A stretch of DNA of 64,000 nucleotides, from contig JAZDSV010000001.1 in the NCBI GenBank assembly GCA_036784855.1, positions 248,001-312,000 on the forward strand. Reading direction: 5' to 3'. This document shows, one piece after another, positions 32,338 to 43,810 of the stretch. This DNA comes from Aphelidium insulamus. Its lineage: Eukaryota; Aphelidiomycota; Aphelidea; Aphelidiaceae. A program made the position numbers and the translations under genes. Under the pieces are notes generated by a model. That model was not told the DNA's origin and ran no database searches. It worked only from the letters and a program-made list of their open reading frames with translations. How positions within the stretch are numbered: position 1 is the first letter of the stretch; the number at the start of each line of letters is the position of its first letter.

Positions 32338-34140
32338 ATGCACTATATGCGCCGATACCTTGTAGCAATAGTCGCCGTTCTGTTTTTCGCCGTGGCGTAC
32401 ACCGCTGAGGGTTACGAGAACCCGTTCGACAACCCGGAGTATGTTCAAAAGGCACGCGAAGCGCTAGAAGCCGAAAAAACACCGCCCGGCGTTGATATGG
32501 CGACGCAAACGGATCCGGCTCAGCCTAATCCACCCCCTGAACCACCTCAACGACCACCACCTCCTGCACCATATCGGCCTCAGCATCAGCCACCTCAACA
32601 ACCACCTCCTGAATCACCTCAACCACCGCCACCAACGGAAGCTGGTGACAACGCTGAACCGAACGCCCCAGCCCCAGCCACTACGGAAAACAAAGGTCGG
32701 TTCACAATGCCGTGGAAGAAGAACAAGCAAACTGGACAGCAGAGCACCGCTCAAAGCAAAACGCGTTTCAAGCTGCCAAAGAATCCATTCGGCAAGTCCA
32801 AAAAGGGCGATGGGAATGCGGCTGCAGCCGATGGTGCGCCTCCTAATCAACACCAACAAAGTGGCGCTGGTGGTTCTGTATCACAAGAGAGCCCTGGTGA
32901 CGGTGCCGCGGCGGCTGAGCAACCCAATGCAGTCACCAATGCCGGCGCTGATGGTGGACAGCCCCAGGCAGGCCCCAGCGCGAGGGGAAACATCAAGAAT
33001 CCATTTGGCAGACTTTTTGGCAACAAGAAGAATCCAGAGATCGCCGGTACCGCAGGTGCGGTCGAACAAGCCGGCGCTGTGGGAACAGAGGTAACGGCCG
33101 GGCAATCTGATGCAGTCACCAATGCCGGCTCCGAAGGCGACCGGGTACCTTCTCAAGCTGGGCAGGCCCAGGCCGGTGCCGCGCCAGTAGGAAACAGGAA
33201 AAATCTTTTGGCCGGTCTTTTTGGCGGCAAGAAGAAAGGGGGGAAACCTGTCGACAGCGGAGCCACCGGGCCTACCGGACAAGGAGGTGGTGATAGTTCG
33301 ACTGCACCTAGTACGAAGGGAGGAATATTTGCCAAGCTGCAGAAAAATCTATTAAGCAAGAAAGCTCAAGGTAATGTAAACTCCGGAGCTGGACAATCTG
33401 CTGCAGCTGGTGGTGCTTCGGGTGGCGCTGGCAGTAACGGTCCACCTCCGGTGCCTGCGCGATTGCCAAAAGCTGAAGCGGAAGCATTGTTCGCCAAAGC
33501 AACATCAAATGAACAGCCTGACCAAGTGGTACCACATGCCGCCAATGCAGCATCAAATGGACGGCCTGACCAAGTGGCACCAGCTGCTGCCAATGCAGCA
33601 TCAAATGGCCAACAAACTTTAAACCAGAAAACAAATGCATTCACCGCATTGACCACAGCGCTGAGCAAGTTTGGCAAGAATAAAGCACCAACTGGTGGAA
33701 ATGGAGGAACTGGTGGAGGAAGCGCCACACCGCCTACTGGTGGTATCGGGCTGTCTGCAGTAGTCAAGCCGTTTCATGCCGCGCGAAGCAGCATCACGTC
33801 CAAGAGCCAAGCAGCTGCCCAAGTCTTTACCTCGCAATCTCTTGCATTTTTTGGTGCGCTGCAATCTCCCCTGGGCACTCGGAAACCGCGAAATGGCGGA
33901 TCAACCCAGCCACCTACACCTGACGCAGGGGACAGTACTCAAGCTCCGGCGGGCGGCAAAGGGAGACGTATGAATTTGCCCAATTTTTCCATGTCCTCGG
34001 TCACAAGGCCTTCCCTGCTGAAGAACGTTAAGATGCCTTCTCTGCCAAAACGCAAAAAGAAGTCTCAGCCATCCGGAGCGGCAGAAGCGCAAGGACCGAC
34101 ATTTTCGGTGCAGCAACCAGAGGAGCGACAATTAGTTTGA
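32338..34140 (+). CDS. Secreted modular low-complexity protein with basic amphipathic repeats (paralogue 1)
   Basis: Single-exon, 600 residues. A signal peptide (residues about 1-24, hydrophobic core LVAIVAVLFFAVAYTA, cleavage near AEG) starts at ATG 32338. Then a Pro/Gln block (about 55-100), and at least four spaced copies of a short module in which a Lys-rich hydrophobic segment follows Gly/Ala/Asn-rich linker: KNPFGKSKKG, KNPFGRLFGNKKN, KNLLAGLFGGKKKGG, GGIFAKLQKNLLSKK. Linkers repeat AVTNAG and QAG words, and about 33514-33615 has two copies of a 17-residue repeat (PDQV.P.AANAASNG). The C-terminal block GLSAVVKPFHAARSSIT...SPLGTRKPR is shared with the next gene. No known domain. Secretion is supported; function (effector, matrix, mineral-binding, glue) is open. 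Confidence 0.75.
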   Translation: MHYMRRYLVAIVAVLFFAVAYTAEGYENPFDNPEYVQKAREALEAEKTPPGVDMATQTDPAQPNPPPEPPQRPPPPAPYRPQHQPPQQPPPESPQPPPPTEAGDNAEPNAPAPATTENKGRFTMPWKKNKQTGQQSTAQSKTRFKLPKNPFGKSKKGDGNAAAADGAPPNQHQQSGAGGSVSQESPGDGAAAAEQPNAVTNAGADGGQPQAGPSARGNIKNPFGRLFGNKKNPEIAGTAGAVEQAGAVGTEVTAGQSDAVTNAGSEGDRVPSQAGQAQAGAAPVGNRKNLLAGLFGGKKKGGKPVDSGATGPTGQGGGDSSTAPSTKGGIFAKLQKNLLSKKAQGNVNSGAGQSAAAGGASGGAGSNGPPPVPARLPKAEAEALFAKATSNEQPDQVVPHAANAASNGRPDQVAPAAANAASNGQQTLNQKTNAFTALTTALSKFGKNKAPTGGNGGTGGGSATPPTGGIGLSAVVKPFHAARSSITSKSQAAAQVFTSQSLAFFGALQSPLGTRKPRNGGSTQPPTPDAGDSTQAPAGGKGRRMNLPNFSMSSVTRPSLLKNVKMPSLPKRKKKSQPSGAAEAQGPTFSVQQPEERQLV

Positions 34141-34435
34141 TTTCATACTGTGAATACATGTGTTTATCATCTTGCCCCAATTAGATTTCGTGTTCTTCGT
34201 CGGGTTTGCTGTGTAAATACATGTATCCGTGTGCATAAACTAATGGCCACCTGGAACAAAAGCATTTGGAGTCACCAGTAGACGATGCATCAAAATGTAG
34301 CAGACAAGGCAATGGACCAACGATCGCCGATCATTGGTAGCTTGGCGTTTCACCCAGCACGGCGTCCAGTATCTTCGCTTCGGCACTTGTTCGTCGTCTT
34401 GAATATGCAACTGCGATCTACAAAAGTTGTCAAGA

Positions 34436-35542
34436 ATGTTTAGTATGTCCCGATACTTTGCTGTGATAGTTGGCGTTCTCTATTTCACCGTGGTGTGGGT
34501 GTGCACTGCAGAACACGCAAAAGGTCTGTCTGACGCGTCAAACACGCGTAATGTACTCAACACTCCCGGCGGTGGGCAACCCGCGGCTGATGGCAGCAGT
34601 GAGACGGAACCTCAAACCGGTCACGTGTCGCAGCCCAAACAGCCACCACCTCTGCCACCCCGACCCGCGAATCCAAAGCTGGACGAGTTTAATGCACGGC
34701 AAGATGTACAGACAATAGTGGATAAACAACAGCAAGCACTGACAGCAGGCAACAGTGCTGACGCGTCCAATAATGTGGCCACGACGAGAACGGGATTAAG
34801 CGTACTCAAGAAGATCTTTCCAGCGGTGAAGAAAACTAGCGACACCCTCGCTGCCCGGCAGCAAACTTCTAGCAATGTTTCCGTAGCTGAGCATGCTGCT
34901 GTAGCTGATAACGCTGCCTCTAGCGGCGGTGTCCCTGATGGTACAGCTGCAGCTGATGGCACCTTGCCAACAATAGACAGCGTTAGTAGTGTGCACGGCG
35001 CCAAGAATAAAGCGGGTATAATGTCGCTTCTCAGCCGCGGTCCCAAGAAGAAGAAGGGGCCCTATGTTGCATTGGAGTATCAGATCAACGAGAGTGCGGG
35101 ACAGGCACCAAAGCCCGCCAATGGTGCATCCAGATTTACCACCAGCGCATTAACGGCTGCCCTGAACAACGCTGGCAAGAAGTCAACGCAGCCCGGAGGG
35201 AGCAAGCCCGGAATTTTTTCACGCGTTAAGTTGCAGAAGAAACAGACTGCAGCTGCAGATGGTGCACATGTTGCTGGTGGTGGAACCGCCAAGCAACCAA
35301 CCGGTCGTAACGGGCTGTCAACGACGGCATTGAAGGTGACCAAGCCATTTAAAGCTGCGGGAAACTTTATCACCTCAAATGGCATATCTGCTGCTGAAGC
35401 AGTTGCCACACAGTCTCGCAATGCCGGCACTGCACTTTTCAATTCCCTGAAAACTCCGTTGGGTACCCGGAAATCACCACGAGGACAATCTACTGAGCCG
35501 CCTTCGCCTGTAGCCGTTGACGGTACTCTACCTCCGACGTAA
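34436..35542 (+). CDS. Secreted modular low-complexity protein (paralogue 2)
   Basis: Single-exon, 368 residues from ATG 34436 (or 34445). Signal peptide SRYFAVIVGVLYFTVVWVCT resembles that of the upstream gene (MRRYLVAIVAVLFF). Basic hydrophobic modules again recur between Ala/Ser/Asp-rich linkers: GLSVLKKIFPAVKK, GIMSLLSRGPKKKKG, GIFSRVKLQKKQ. The C-terminal block GLSTTALKVTKPFKAAGNFI...TPLGTRKSPRGQST aligns with paralogue 1 (KPFHAA, PLGTRK), showing a tandem gene duplication with strong divergence of repeat number. It lies 295 bp downstream of paralogue 1 on the same strand. Function unknown. Confidence 0.73.
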   Translation: MFSMSRYFAVIVGVLYFTVVWVCTAEHAKGLSDASNTRNVLNTPGGGQPAADGSSETEPQTGHVSQPKQPPPLPPRPANPKLDEFNARQDVQTIVDKQQQALTAGNSADASNNVATTRTGLSVLKKIFPAVKKTSDTLAARQQTSSNVSVAEHAAVADNAASSGGVPDGTAAADGTLPTIDSVSSVHGAKNKAGIMSLLSRGPKKKKGPYVALEYQINESAGQAPKPANGASRFTTSALTAALNNAGKKSTQPGGSKPGIFSRVKLQKKQTAAADGAHVAGGGTAKQPTGRNGLSTTALKVTKPFKAAGNFITSNGISAAEAVATQSRNAGTALFNSLKTPLGTRKSPRGQSTEPPSPVAVDGTLPPT

Positions 35543-35729
35543 GGTGGCCATGAAGCACGCTGAAGTTGCGACAGATTTCAAGACCTCGCAGACAATGCCC
35601 TACCTGCCTAGGCGATGAAGACAGTTAAGGAGGAACTATGCATAAACACGAAATATTGGCACATTTCGTAGCGTGCCTGGTGATAATCAAAATCGGGCTC
35701 AATGATTCCTCTTATTATAAGTGTATTCC

Positions 35730-38454
<2,725 letters not shown>

Positions 38455-38518
38455 TGTTGATGCTTCCAGTCCCTGAAAGATTCCAATAGATAAATTACCA
38501 AACGAAAAGAATGTTCTA

Positions 38519-39973
38519 TCAATGTATATCGCAGCCAGCAGCCGGCGCATCCATCCGTGTCCGCCTGCACTGGCAGTTATCGTTCATCAGACTGCCGAGC
38601 TGGTCGGCTATACGCGCCACTTCTCGCCGTAGCGGGGCACAAGCATCAGAGTGTGCACGTGCTTGCCCAAACAGCGTACGCACTTGAGACGGCGCCGTGC
38701 GAAATATCTCATCTGGGCACGCCAGCAAGTATACGGTGGCCAACGTTACTTGTATGTCGTGCAATTCGGCCGTCGCTGAATTTTTACCAGTACGGCCGCC
38801 TCCACCATCGGCTGCCGATATATCCGTGGCGACTGTTGCCACGAGTGGATACAACGGGTTGCCAGCAGTGTTGTGTACCAGCTGCTTGACGGCACGCATT
38901 TGCTCCGACTTTACGTCGCATTTGCCCTCTCCGGCGCGGTCAATGACTCGGCGAACGTCCGTCAGGCGCACCAGGTCGGTCCAGTGCGTCGACGGCACAC
39001 CCGTCAAGACAGTGTGAATGACTTGCTCTACCGATGGAGTGGGCAGCTCGCCTATGCGTCGCGGAAGTTGGTGGCAAAACAGGGCAGCCAGTCGCGGCCG
39101 CCTCCCAGTCACCATCAGCGGCTGGAAGAAGGAACGCGCCAGGTGGCACAGCGGTTGCGAGTGCACATCATTCACGGAATCGGCGGCGGCCGTGGTGGCC
39201 GCACTTCGCGACAACAAAAAGTATCCGCGTGGCAAGCCAGTGTCCACATCCACGGGCTGCATCGATCGCCACAAAAGGTCCACGGGAACAAAATACGACG
39301 GGTACTTGAAGCGAGCAGTGTCCAGCACCAGGGCCATCCCGTCCGCATGGCTGTACGCACCCACCGGACTAAAGTGCCCGTCGCCGGTCTGCCCCAGAGT
39401 TCCGCGGTGGAATGACGCGACCATATGCATGTCATCGCGGCTGCACACGCGCCTCAAATCCTCCACCAGCTGGTCGCGCGTGGTGCGGTCAGCGCGCCGC
39501 TCCGTCACCGTCAGCCCGTTACACCGGGCCAGACACGCAAACTCGCGGAACGTGACACCGCGCGTCCGTATCTCGGCCACATCGGCGCCGCAGCACTCCA
39601 GATTGTCGTCGGCGTACCAGCGCCACACACTGTCACGCCACTGCCGCCCCGGATCCACTTCCAGCGCGTTCAGCACCATGGCCAGCGAGCCCAGACCGCA
39701 GAATGCCGGCTCCGACTGCGTGGTGAAGTTGCCCACCAGCGGGAAATAGTTTTCACCGTGTCCCTCGGCCAGACTGTGCCGGAATATCCGCTTGCCACTG
39801 GCAGATGTGAATGCTATAAGAGGCGCGGGAAGAGGCCTCCTGTAGAAAGTGGGCGGCTGTGGTGGCTCCACGGAATCAGGCACCGCCAACCTCTGAGAAG
39901 GCTCTGCGCCGCCGCTCGCCGCCGGGCGACGCTTTAATGCTGCCGCGGCCGCCGTTGACAGCGCGCGGCGCAT
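38519..39973 (-). CDS. Phytochelatin synthase with presequence-like N-terminus
   Basis: Single-exon, 484 residues from MRRALS at 39973. The papain-fold gamma-glutamylcysteine dipeptidyl transpeptidase makes phytochelatins from glutathione for binding Cd and other metals. Catalytic triad: Cys92 in QSEPAFCGLGSLAMVLNAL, His200 in GHFSPVGAYS, Asp218 in LDTARFKYPSY. The C-terminal half is divergent, has several Cys (e.g. DNCQCRRTR near the end) and a Gly-rich linker. The first 22 residues (MRRALSTAAAAALKRR) are basic and Ala-rich like a mitochondrial or plastid presequence; the PCS core begins only about residue 44. The frame stays open far upstream (to about 40315) but that stretch is an antisense shadow of EMC3. 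Convergent with the AFG3 gene, 64 bp apart. Confidence 0.92.
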   Translation of the reverse strand: MRRALSTAAAAALKRRPAASGGAEPSQRLAVPDSVEPPQPPTFYRRPLPAPLIAFTSASGKRIFRHSLAEGHGENYFPLVGNFTTQSEPAFCGLGSLAMVLNALEVDPGRQWRDSVWRWYADDNLECCGADVAEIRTRGVTFREFACLARCNGLTVTERRADRTTRDQLVEDLRRVCSRDDMHMVASFHRGTLGQTGDGHFSPVGAYSHADGMALVLDTARFKYPSYFVPVDLLWRSMQPVDVDTGLPRGYFLLSRSAATTAAADSVNDVHSQPLCHLARSFFQPLMVTGRRPRLAALFCHQLPRRIGELPTPSVEQVIHTVLTGVPSTHWTDLVRLTDVRRVIDRAGEGKCDVKSEQMRAVKQLVHNTAGNPLYPLVATVATDISAADGGGGRTGKNSATAELHDIQVTLATVYLLACPDEIFRTAPSQVRTLFGQARAHSDACAPLRREVARIADQLGSLMNDNCQCRRTRMDAPAAGCDIH

Positions 39974-40077
39974 TATAGGAAGAAAAAAGAAAGAAAGAAA
40001 GAGGAAGGAGCAGAAAAAGAAGAAACAGTATATCACATCGTCGCATAATATTCTCTCTTGTCTTTGGAACGCGGCAG

Positions 40078-41085
40078 TCATTGCACCTTCTTGACAGACT
40101 CGTGTGTTGCAGGCCGCAAATCGTGCATTGCTTCGCGATACTGTTTCACCAGCCGCTCCTCGACTGACTGAAGTTGCCACTCGTATGGGAGTAGTGCCAG
40201 CGCCTCCTTCTCGGCATTGTACAACTTTTGCATGTCTGGCGGCTGTCCAGTTGGCTGCTGCTGCTGCGGCATGGCCATGTTTTGCATGTCGCGCATTCCA
40301 TCCGCGGCTACACATTTATATATATATATATATAGCAGTAATTTAGGCCCAAATCAAGAGTTCAATGTATGATATAATTCACCACACATAAATTACTTGC
40401 CATTGTCATCGCCGAGAATGAGACCAAAGATGCCGCGCAGTCCAAACAAGTTCAAAAAGTACCACGACAACGAGCTGACCCACGCCACGTCCATATCGGC
40501 CGTCTCCACGCCACGCTGCAGCATGGACTTGAAGCGCAGAGTGAGCGGGAACGGCAGCTTGACAATGACGAAGCCGGAGAAGAAAAAGTTGACCCAGCCC
40601 ATAATTAGCATCTGCGGCACCATCATGGCCATACTCTTCTTCATCTGCTCCATCATCTGCTCCATCTGCGCCGGGTTCTGGCCCATTGGTGCCGGTGGTT
40701 CGGCAGGCGTGGCCGCACCACCCTGTGACGGGTCCACGCCCATTGTACCGTCAGAGATGCGCGCACTGAGGTACTGGCGGCGCCTGTCGAACGCGTAGTA
40801 CGGCAACTTGCCCGCGTTGGCGCGTAGCAGTCGCAGCCGGCTCATGGCCGATCTACGAGCGTGGTAGCATGGTACTGTGGTGTCCATACGCCGCACACAC
40901 ACGCACACAGAACACTATATGGCCACCTACGCTTCACGTGCCAGTTTGAGGGAGGACTTTGGCGGCGACTGCATGAGCAGCGTCACGTAATGCCGCAACA
41001 CCCCGATGAGCACCATCACCAGCATGATGGGCAGCAGCACCCAGTCGCGAATGGCCGAGTCCAGCAGCAAGTCGCCGCCCGCCAT
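40078..41085 (-). CDS. EMC3: ER membrane protein complex subunit 3
   Basis: Model: complement(join(40078..40307, 40401..40852, 40931..41085)), 278 residues. EMC3 is the Oxa1/YidC-related insertase subunit of the EMC, which inserts tail-anchored and multi-span proteins into the ER membrane. Diagnostic blocks: [41 protein letters not shown]-like [48 protein letters not shown] and LILGDDNAAD. The last is created only by splicing intron 2 with a GC donor (AATG|GCAAGT), the strongest GC-AG case here. Three membrane helices are visible, and a Gln/Met-rich cytosolic segment (about 95-130) carries the family's variable insert. Start at MAGG as in animals; an in-frame ATG 8 codons upstream is possible. 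Confidence 0.95.
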
Positions 41086-41571
41086 CGTCGTCGCGGTACT
41101 TGACTGCATATTGGATTACGTCGTTGATAATCTCTCTGTCTCTCTGTCTGCTGTAAAGGTTCTTTTCTGTCTTGGTGTGAGTCGCTCTCTCTCTCTGTCT
41201 CTCTCTACATATGCACAGTACAGTCCAAAGAGTTTTACCACCAGTGTTTAGCTGCTCATGTACCTCCAGCGGTACTTAGGTGCGAATTAATTGGAACTGG
41301 CTACGCTATATATGTAATAATGCTATATGTAATGTAATATATGCTATAATGAAGTGTAATAATTTAATGGTGGATGTGCAATATATATATTGCTGTTGTA
41401 GTCCAACATGTTATAGCCAACACCGACAACGCGTATTTCCATTGTGAAGTATACTTCTCTCAACTCCTCTTGGCCAACGCTTCAACTGTGTCGATTCATG
41501 CATCATACACACTTCAGCTCACCATTCGTGGCAGGCAGCTACTATACTTGACTCATATACTTTTTCCTTGG

Positions 41572-41631
41572 ATATATATATATATATATATAAATGCACA
41601 TACATACATACATACATACATACATACATAC
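41572..41631. repeat. (TA)n and (CATA)n microsatellites
   Basis: A pure (TA)10 tract at about 41572-41592 is followed within a few bases by about eight CATA/ACAT units (about 41598-41631). Confidence 0.85.
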
Positions 41632-41872
41632 TTATACAGCTAGCGCGGGACTTTACAGCGGAGAGATTGATTGATTGATTTATTCATTAAACGTATCTAA
41701 CCGGTCGGTCATGACGTTATAGTGTTCGGACACACAATCGGCACACAGGTATGATGGACCCCATACGGAGTAAACCACCGAACATTGACAGGCGCACAGT
41801 CGGGGCGTGATCAATTGTTGGCGCGCAGTGTTGTGATTGTTCTTGGCGAGTCGTAACAGTAGATGTGATTAG

Positions 41873-42145
41873 TGTTGTTGTTGTTGTAATGGAGCTGGAC
41901 GGGGCGGACCTTTACCGCGACGCCTCTGACGCTGACACTTGAGAGAGCCGAAACCGAAGCACCGAATATCTGAAGGAAACCGAAACCGCAACCGCAACGT
42001 GTTGAATGACCGAAACTGACACCCCGAAAAATCTGGCGGCACAACAACGCAGTAAAATTCGAAAAACCGGCACAACACACTCCGGGGATCGAACTCTAGC
42101 TGCTGGCCGCCACCGTGTAGTAACTTAACCACTTGGACCACGGCG
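41873..42145 (-). mobile_element. Candidate tRNA-derived SINE
   Basis: Read on the minus strand, the unit starts with CCGTGGTCCAAGTGGTTAAG (42124-42143), which fits an RNA polymerase III A box in a tRNA D-arm, and about 30 nt later has AGTTCGATCCCC (42084-42095), which fits the B box. The sequence between cannot fold into an intact anticodon arm and the T stem is imperfect, so it is not a working tRNA. A unique body with CGGTTTC/GGTTGCGG words follows and the unit ends with an (ACA)n tail (plus-strand (GTT)n at 41873-41887). This head-body-simple tail order is that of SINEs. No second copy is in the window and target-site duplications were not confirmed. Confidence 0.5.
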
Positions 42146-42266
42146 GCGGTTACAGCGGAGAGAGAAACGAGTAAATACATAATATTGCCGTTCAGCCGTA
42201 ATACATACATAGATACACAATAATATACCGCGAAGGGGTCAGCACACACAGCACATACACACCCAG

Positions 42267-43730
42267 ATGACAAAGTTGGCCCACGTTGGCGACGGTGCCA
42301 TGCAGCTGGTCAATGCCGGCATGGCCTCGGTGCTGCAGTGCCGTGTCAGTGGGGCGCACGCGGTGTACACGGCGCCGCGCACTATTATCGGCATCGCTGG
42401 CAATGTGCGTTGTTGTCTTATGCTCTCTTCGTACCTTGGGCTTCTCTGTGTGTACATAAGGGTGTCAATGCTAACCATCAGCGCAGGTGCGACGGGAGAA
42501 TGTCGCCGAGTCCTCCATCGTGGGCTCTGTGGTGCGCAAGGCGGCCGGCGGACCCTTCTTTCTGCACAGTGTACGCAGCGCCTCCGCCGATCAGCCAGCC
42601 TCGGTACTGCTGGCCCCCGCGTCGCTCGGTGAAATCGCTCTGGTCACCGTGGAGGCGGGGCAGGCGCTGCATGTGGGCAGACGCGCGTTCCTGGCGGCCA
42701 CTGACGGCATAAAGCTGTGCACGCGGCTCGGTGGAGGGCTCGGTGTCGGTGTGGATGGCAAGCTCTTTGCACTGGAGGCGCGTGGCTCTGGCACGCTGGC
42801 GGTACATAGCCGAGGAGGGGCAGTTTATCGTCTCACGCTGCAACCAGGCGAAGAGTACCACGTGCGGCCGAGGTGTGTGTACAATGTGTATCTTTCTCTC
42901 GTACCATGTATACCGTACACTATACTTGTAAACCCTGCTTACACCGGTAGCAACATCCTGGCATGGAGCTCGCTGACACGACCGCTCCCATCTCCAGCCG
43001 GCTTCGAACCAGCTGCGCAGACAATTCCATCCAATGCATCGCTGCCCACCCTGCTGCAGCACTGGCTGTGGAACACGGGCAAACATGTGTGGGCCCGTTT
43101 GCGACAGTCTGTGCGCTCTACAGTCACTGGTGACAGGGTATGTGCGCTGGTAAAGTATGGATAGCTGTTTAATGGACCATCGTGGCCAGAAGTCCTTTTA
43201 TCGGCTGACTGGCCCGGGACACTTTCTCTTGTCATCGCATGTGCCGCCTCGCTTGGACGGAGTAATCAGGTACATCGCAGTATTTTAGTGACTTGTAAGT
43301 ATACCAAACTGTCCGCAGTGCCTACTCCTCTCTTCGCCATCAGGGCGAGATACTGCGCGAGAGTTTGAAGACGCCCACCAGTTTGCTGATGAAGGATTCT
43401 ACGCCGTTTGCCGGTGCCGCCGACTTTGCCCGTCCTGCCACCGCCGTGGTGTCCATTGATTCTACAACTGGCCGGGCTGTTTTCACCTACCTGAACAAGG
43501 AGACAGCTGCGGAACCAGCAGAAGTCGCTGTCAACAAGATGGAAGAAAAGGTTGATCACGCCGACACGCTGACAGCATCTAGCCAGTCAGATGCTGTCCA
43601 GAAGGTATCAACGATGAGCGACGCAAAAGATATGTCTTCTGCAGAGTCGACCCCTGTGAAAATAACTGCAACCGACACAACACCCACACCACGCAAGGGG
43701 TGGCGGCGGTTATTATTTGGCAACCAATGA
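42267..43730 (+). CDS. AIM24: AIM24-family mitochondrial biogenesis protein
   Basis: Model: join(42267..42404, 42487..42872, 42951..43137, 43190..43269, 43319..43730), 400 residues. AIM24 proteins keep cristae and MICOS complexes stable in yeast mitochondria and have bacterial relatives of unknown function. Family blocks: GAHAVYTAPRTIIGI, KAAGGPFFLHSVRS, VLLAPASLGEIALVTVE, AFLAATDGIKLCTRLGG, FALEARGSGTLAVHSRG, then YRLTGPGHFLLSSH, assembled across five exons. A hydrophilic C-terminal extension of about 90 residues, Ser/Thr/Asp rich and ending in a basic patch (RKGWRRLLFGNQ), goes beyond the domain. No clear presequence at the chosen ATG; a CAG directly before it leaves room for an upstream exon. 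Intron 2 is 78 nt, a multiple of three. Confidence 0.82.
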
Positions 43731-43810
43731 CTACAACATTTGACTCTCAATATATATATATGGACAAAATATCTCTCTTGCACATAACTATGCGCAGGTG
43801 CACATCATAA

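Larger units (their letters stand above)
41086..42266. other. Repeat-rich intergenic region between EMC3 and AIM24
   Basis: Long gap with no coding frame of note. Contains CTCT-rich sequence (about 41130-41205), AT-rich sequence with TATATA tracts (about 41305-41390), the microsatellites at 41572-41631, an ATTG repeat near 41664 and a SINE-like unit at 41873-42145. Must hold the divergent promoters of EMC3 and AIM24. Confidence 0.6.

Noticed and set aside
39974-40315. 115-residue N-terminal extension of phytochelatin synthase
   Set aside because: It runs through purine-rich spacer and the last exon of EMC3 on the same strand; no conserved sequence and poor composition.
41873-42145. Functional tRNA gene on the minus strand
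   Set aside because: A and B boxes are present but acceptor, anticodon and T stems do not pair properly; a SINE-type remnant fits better.
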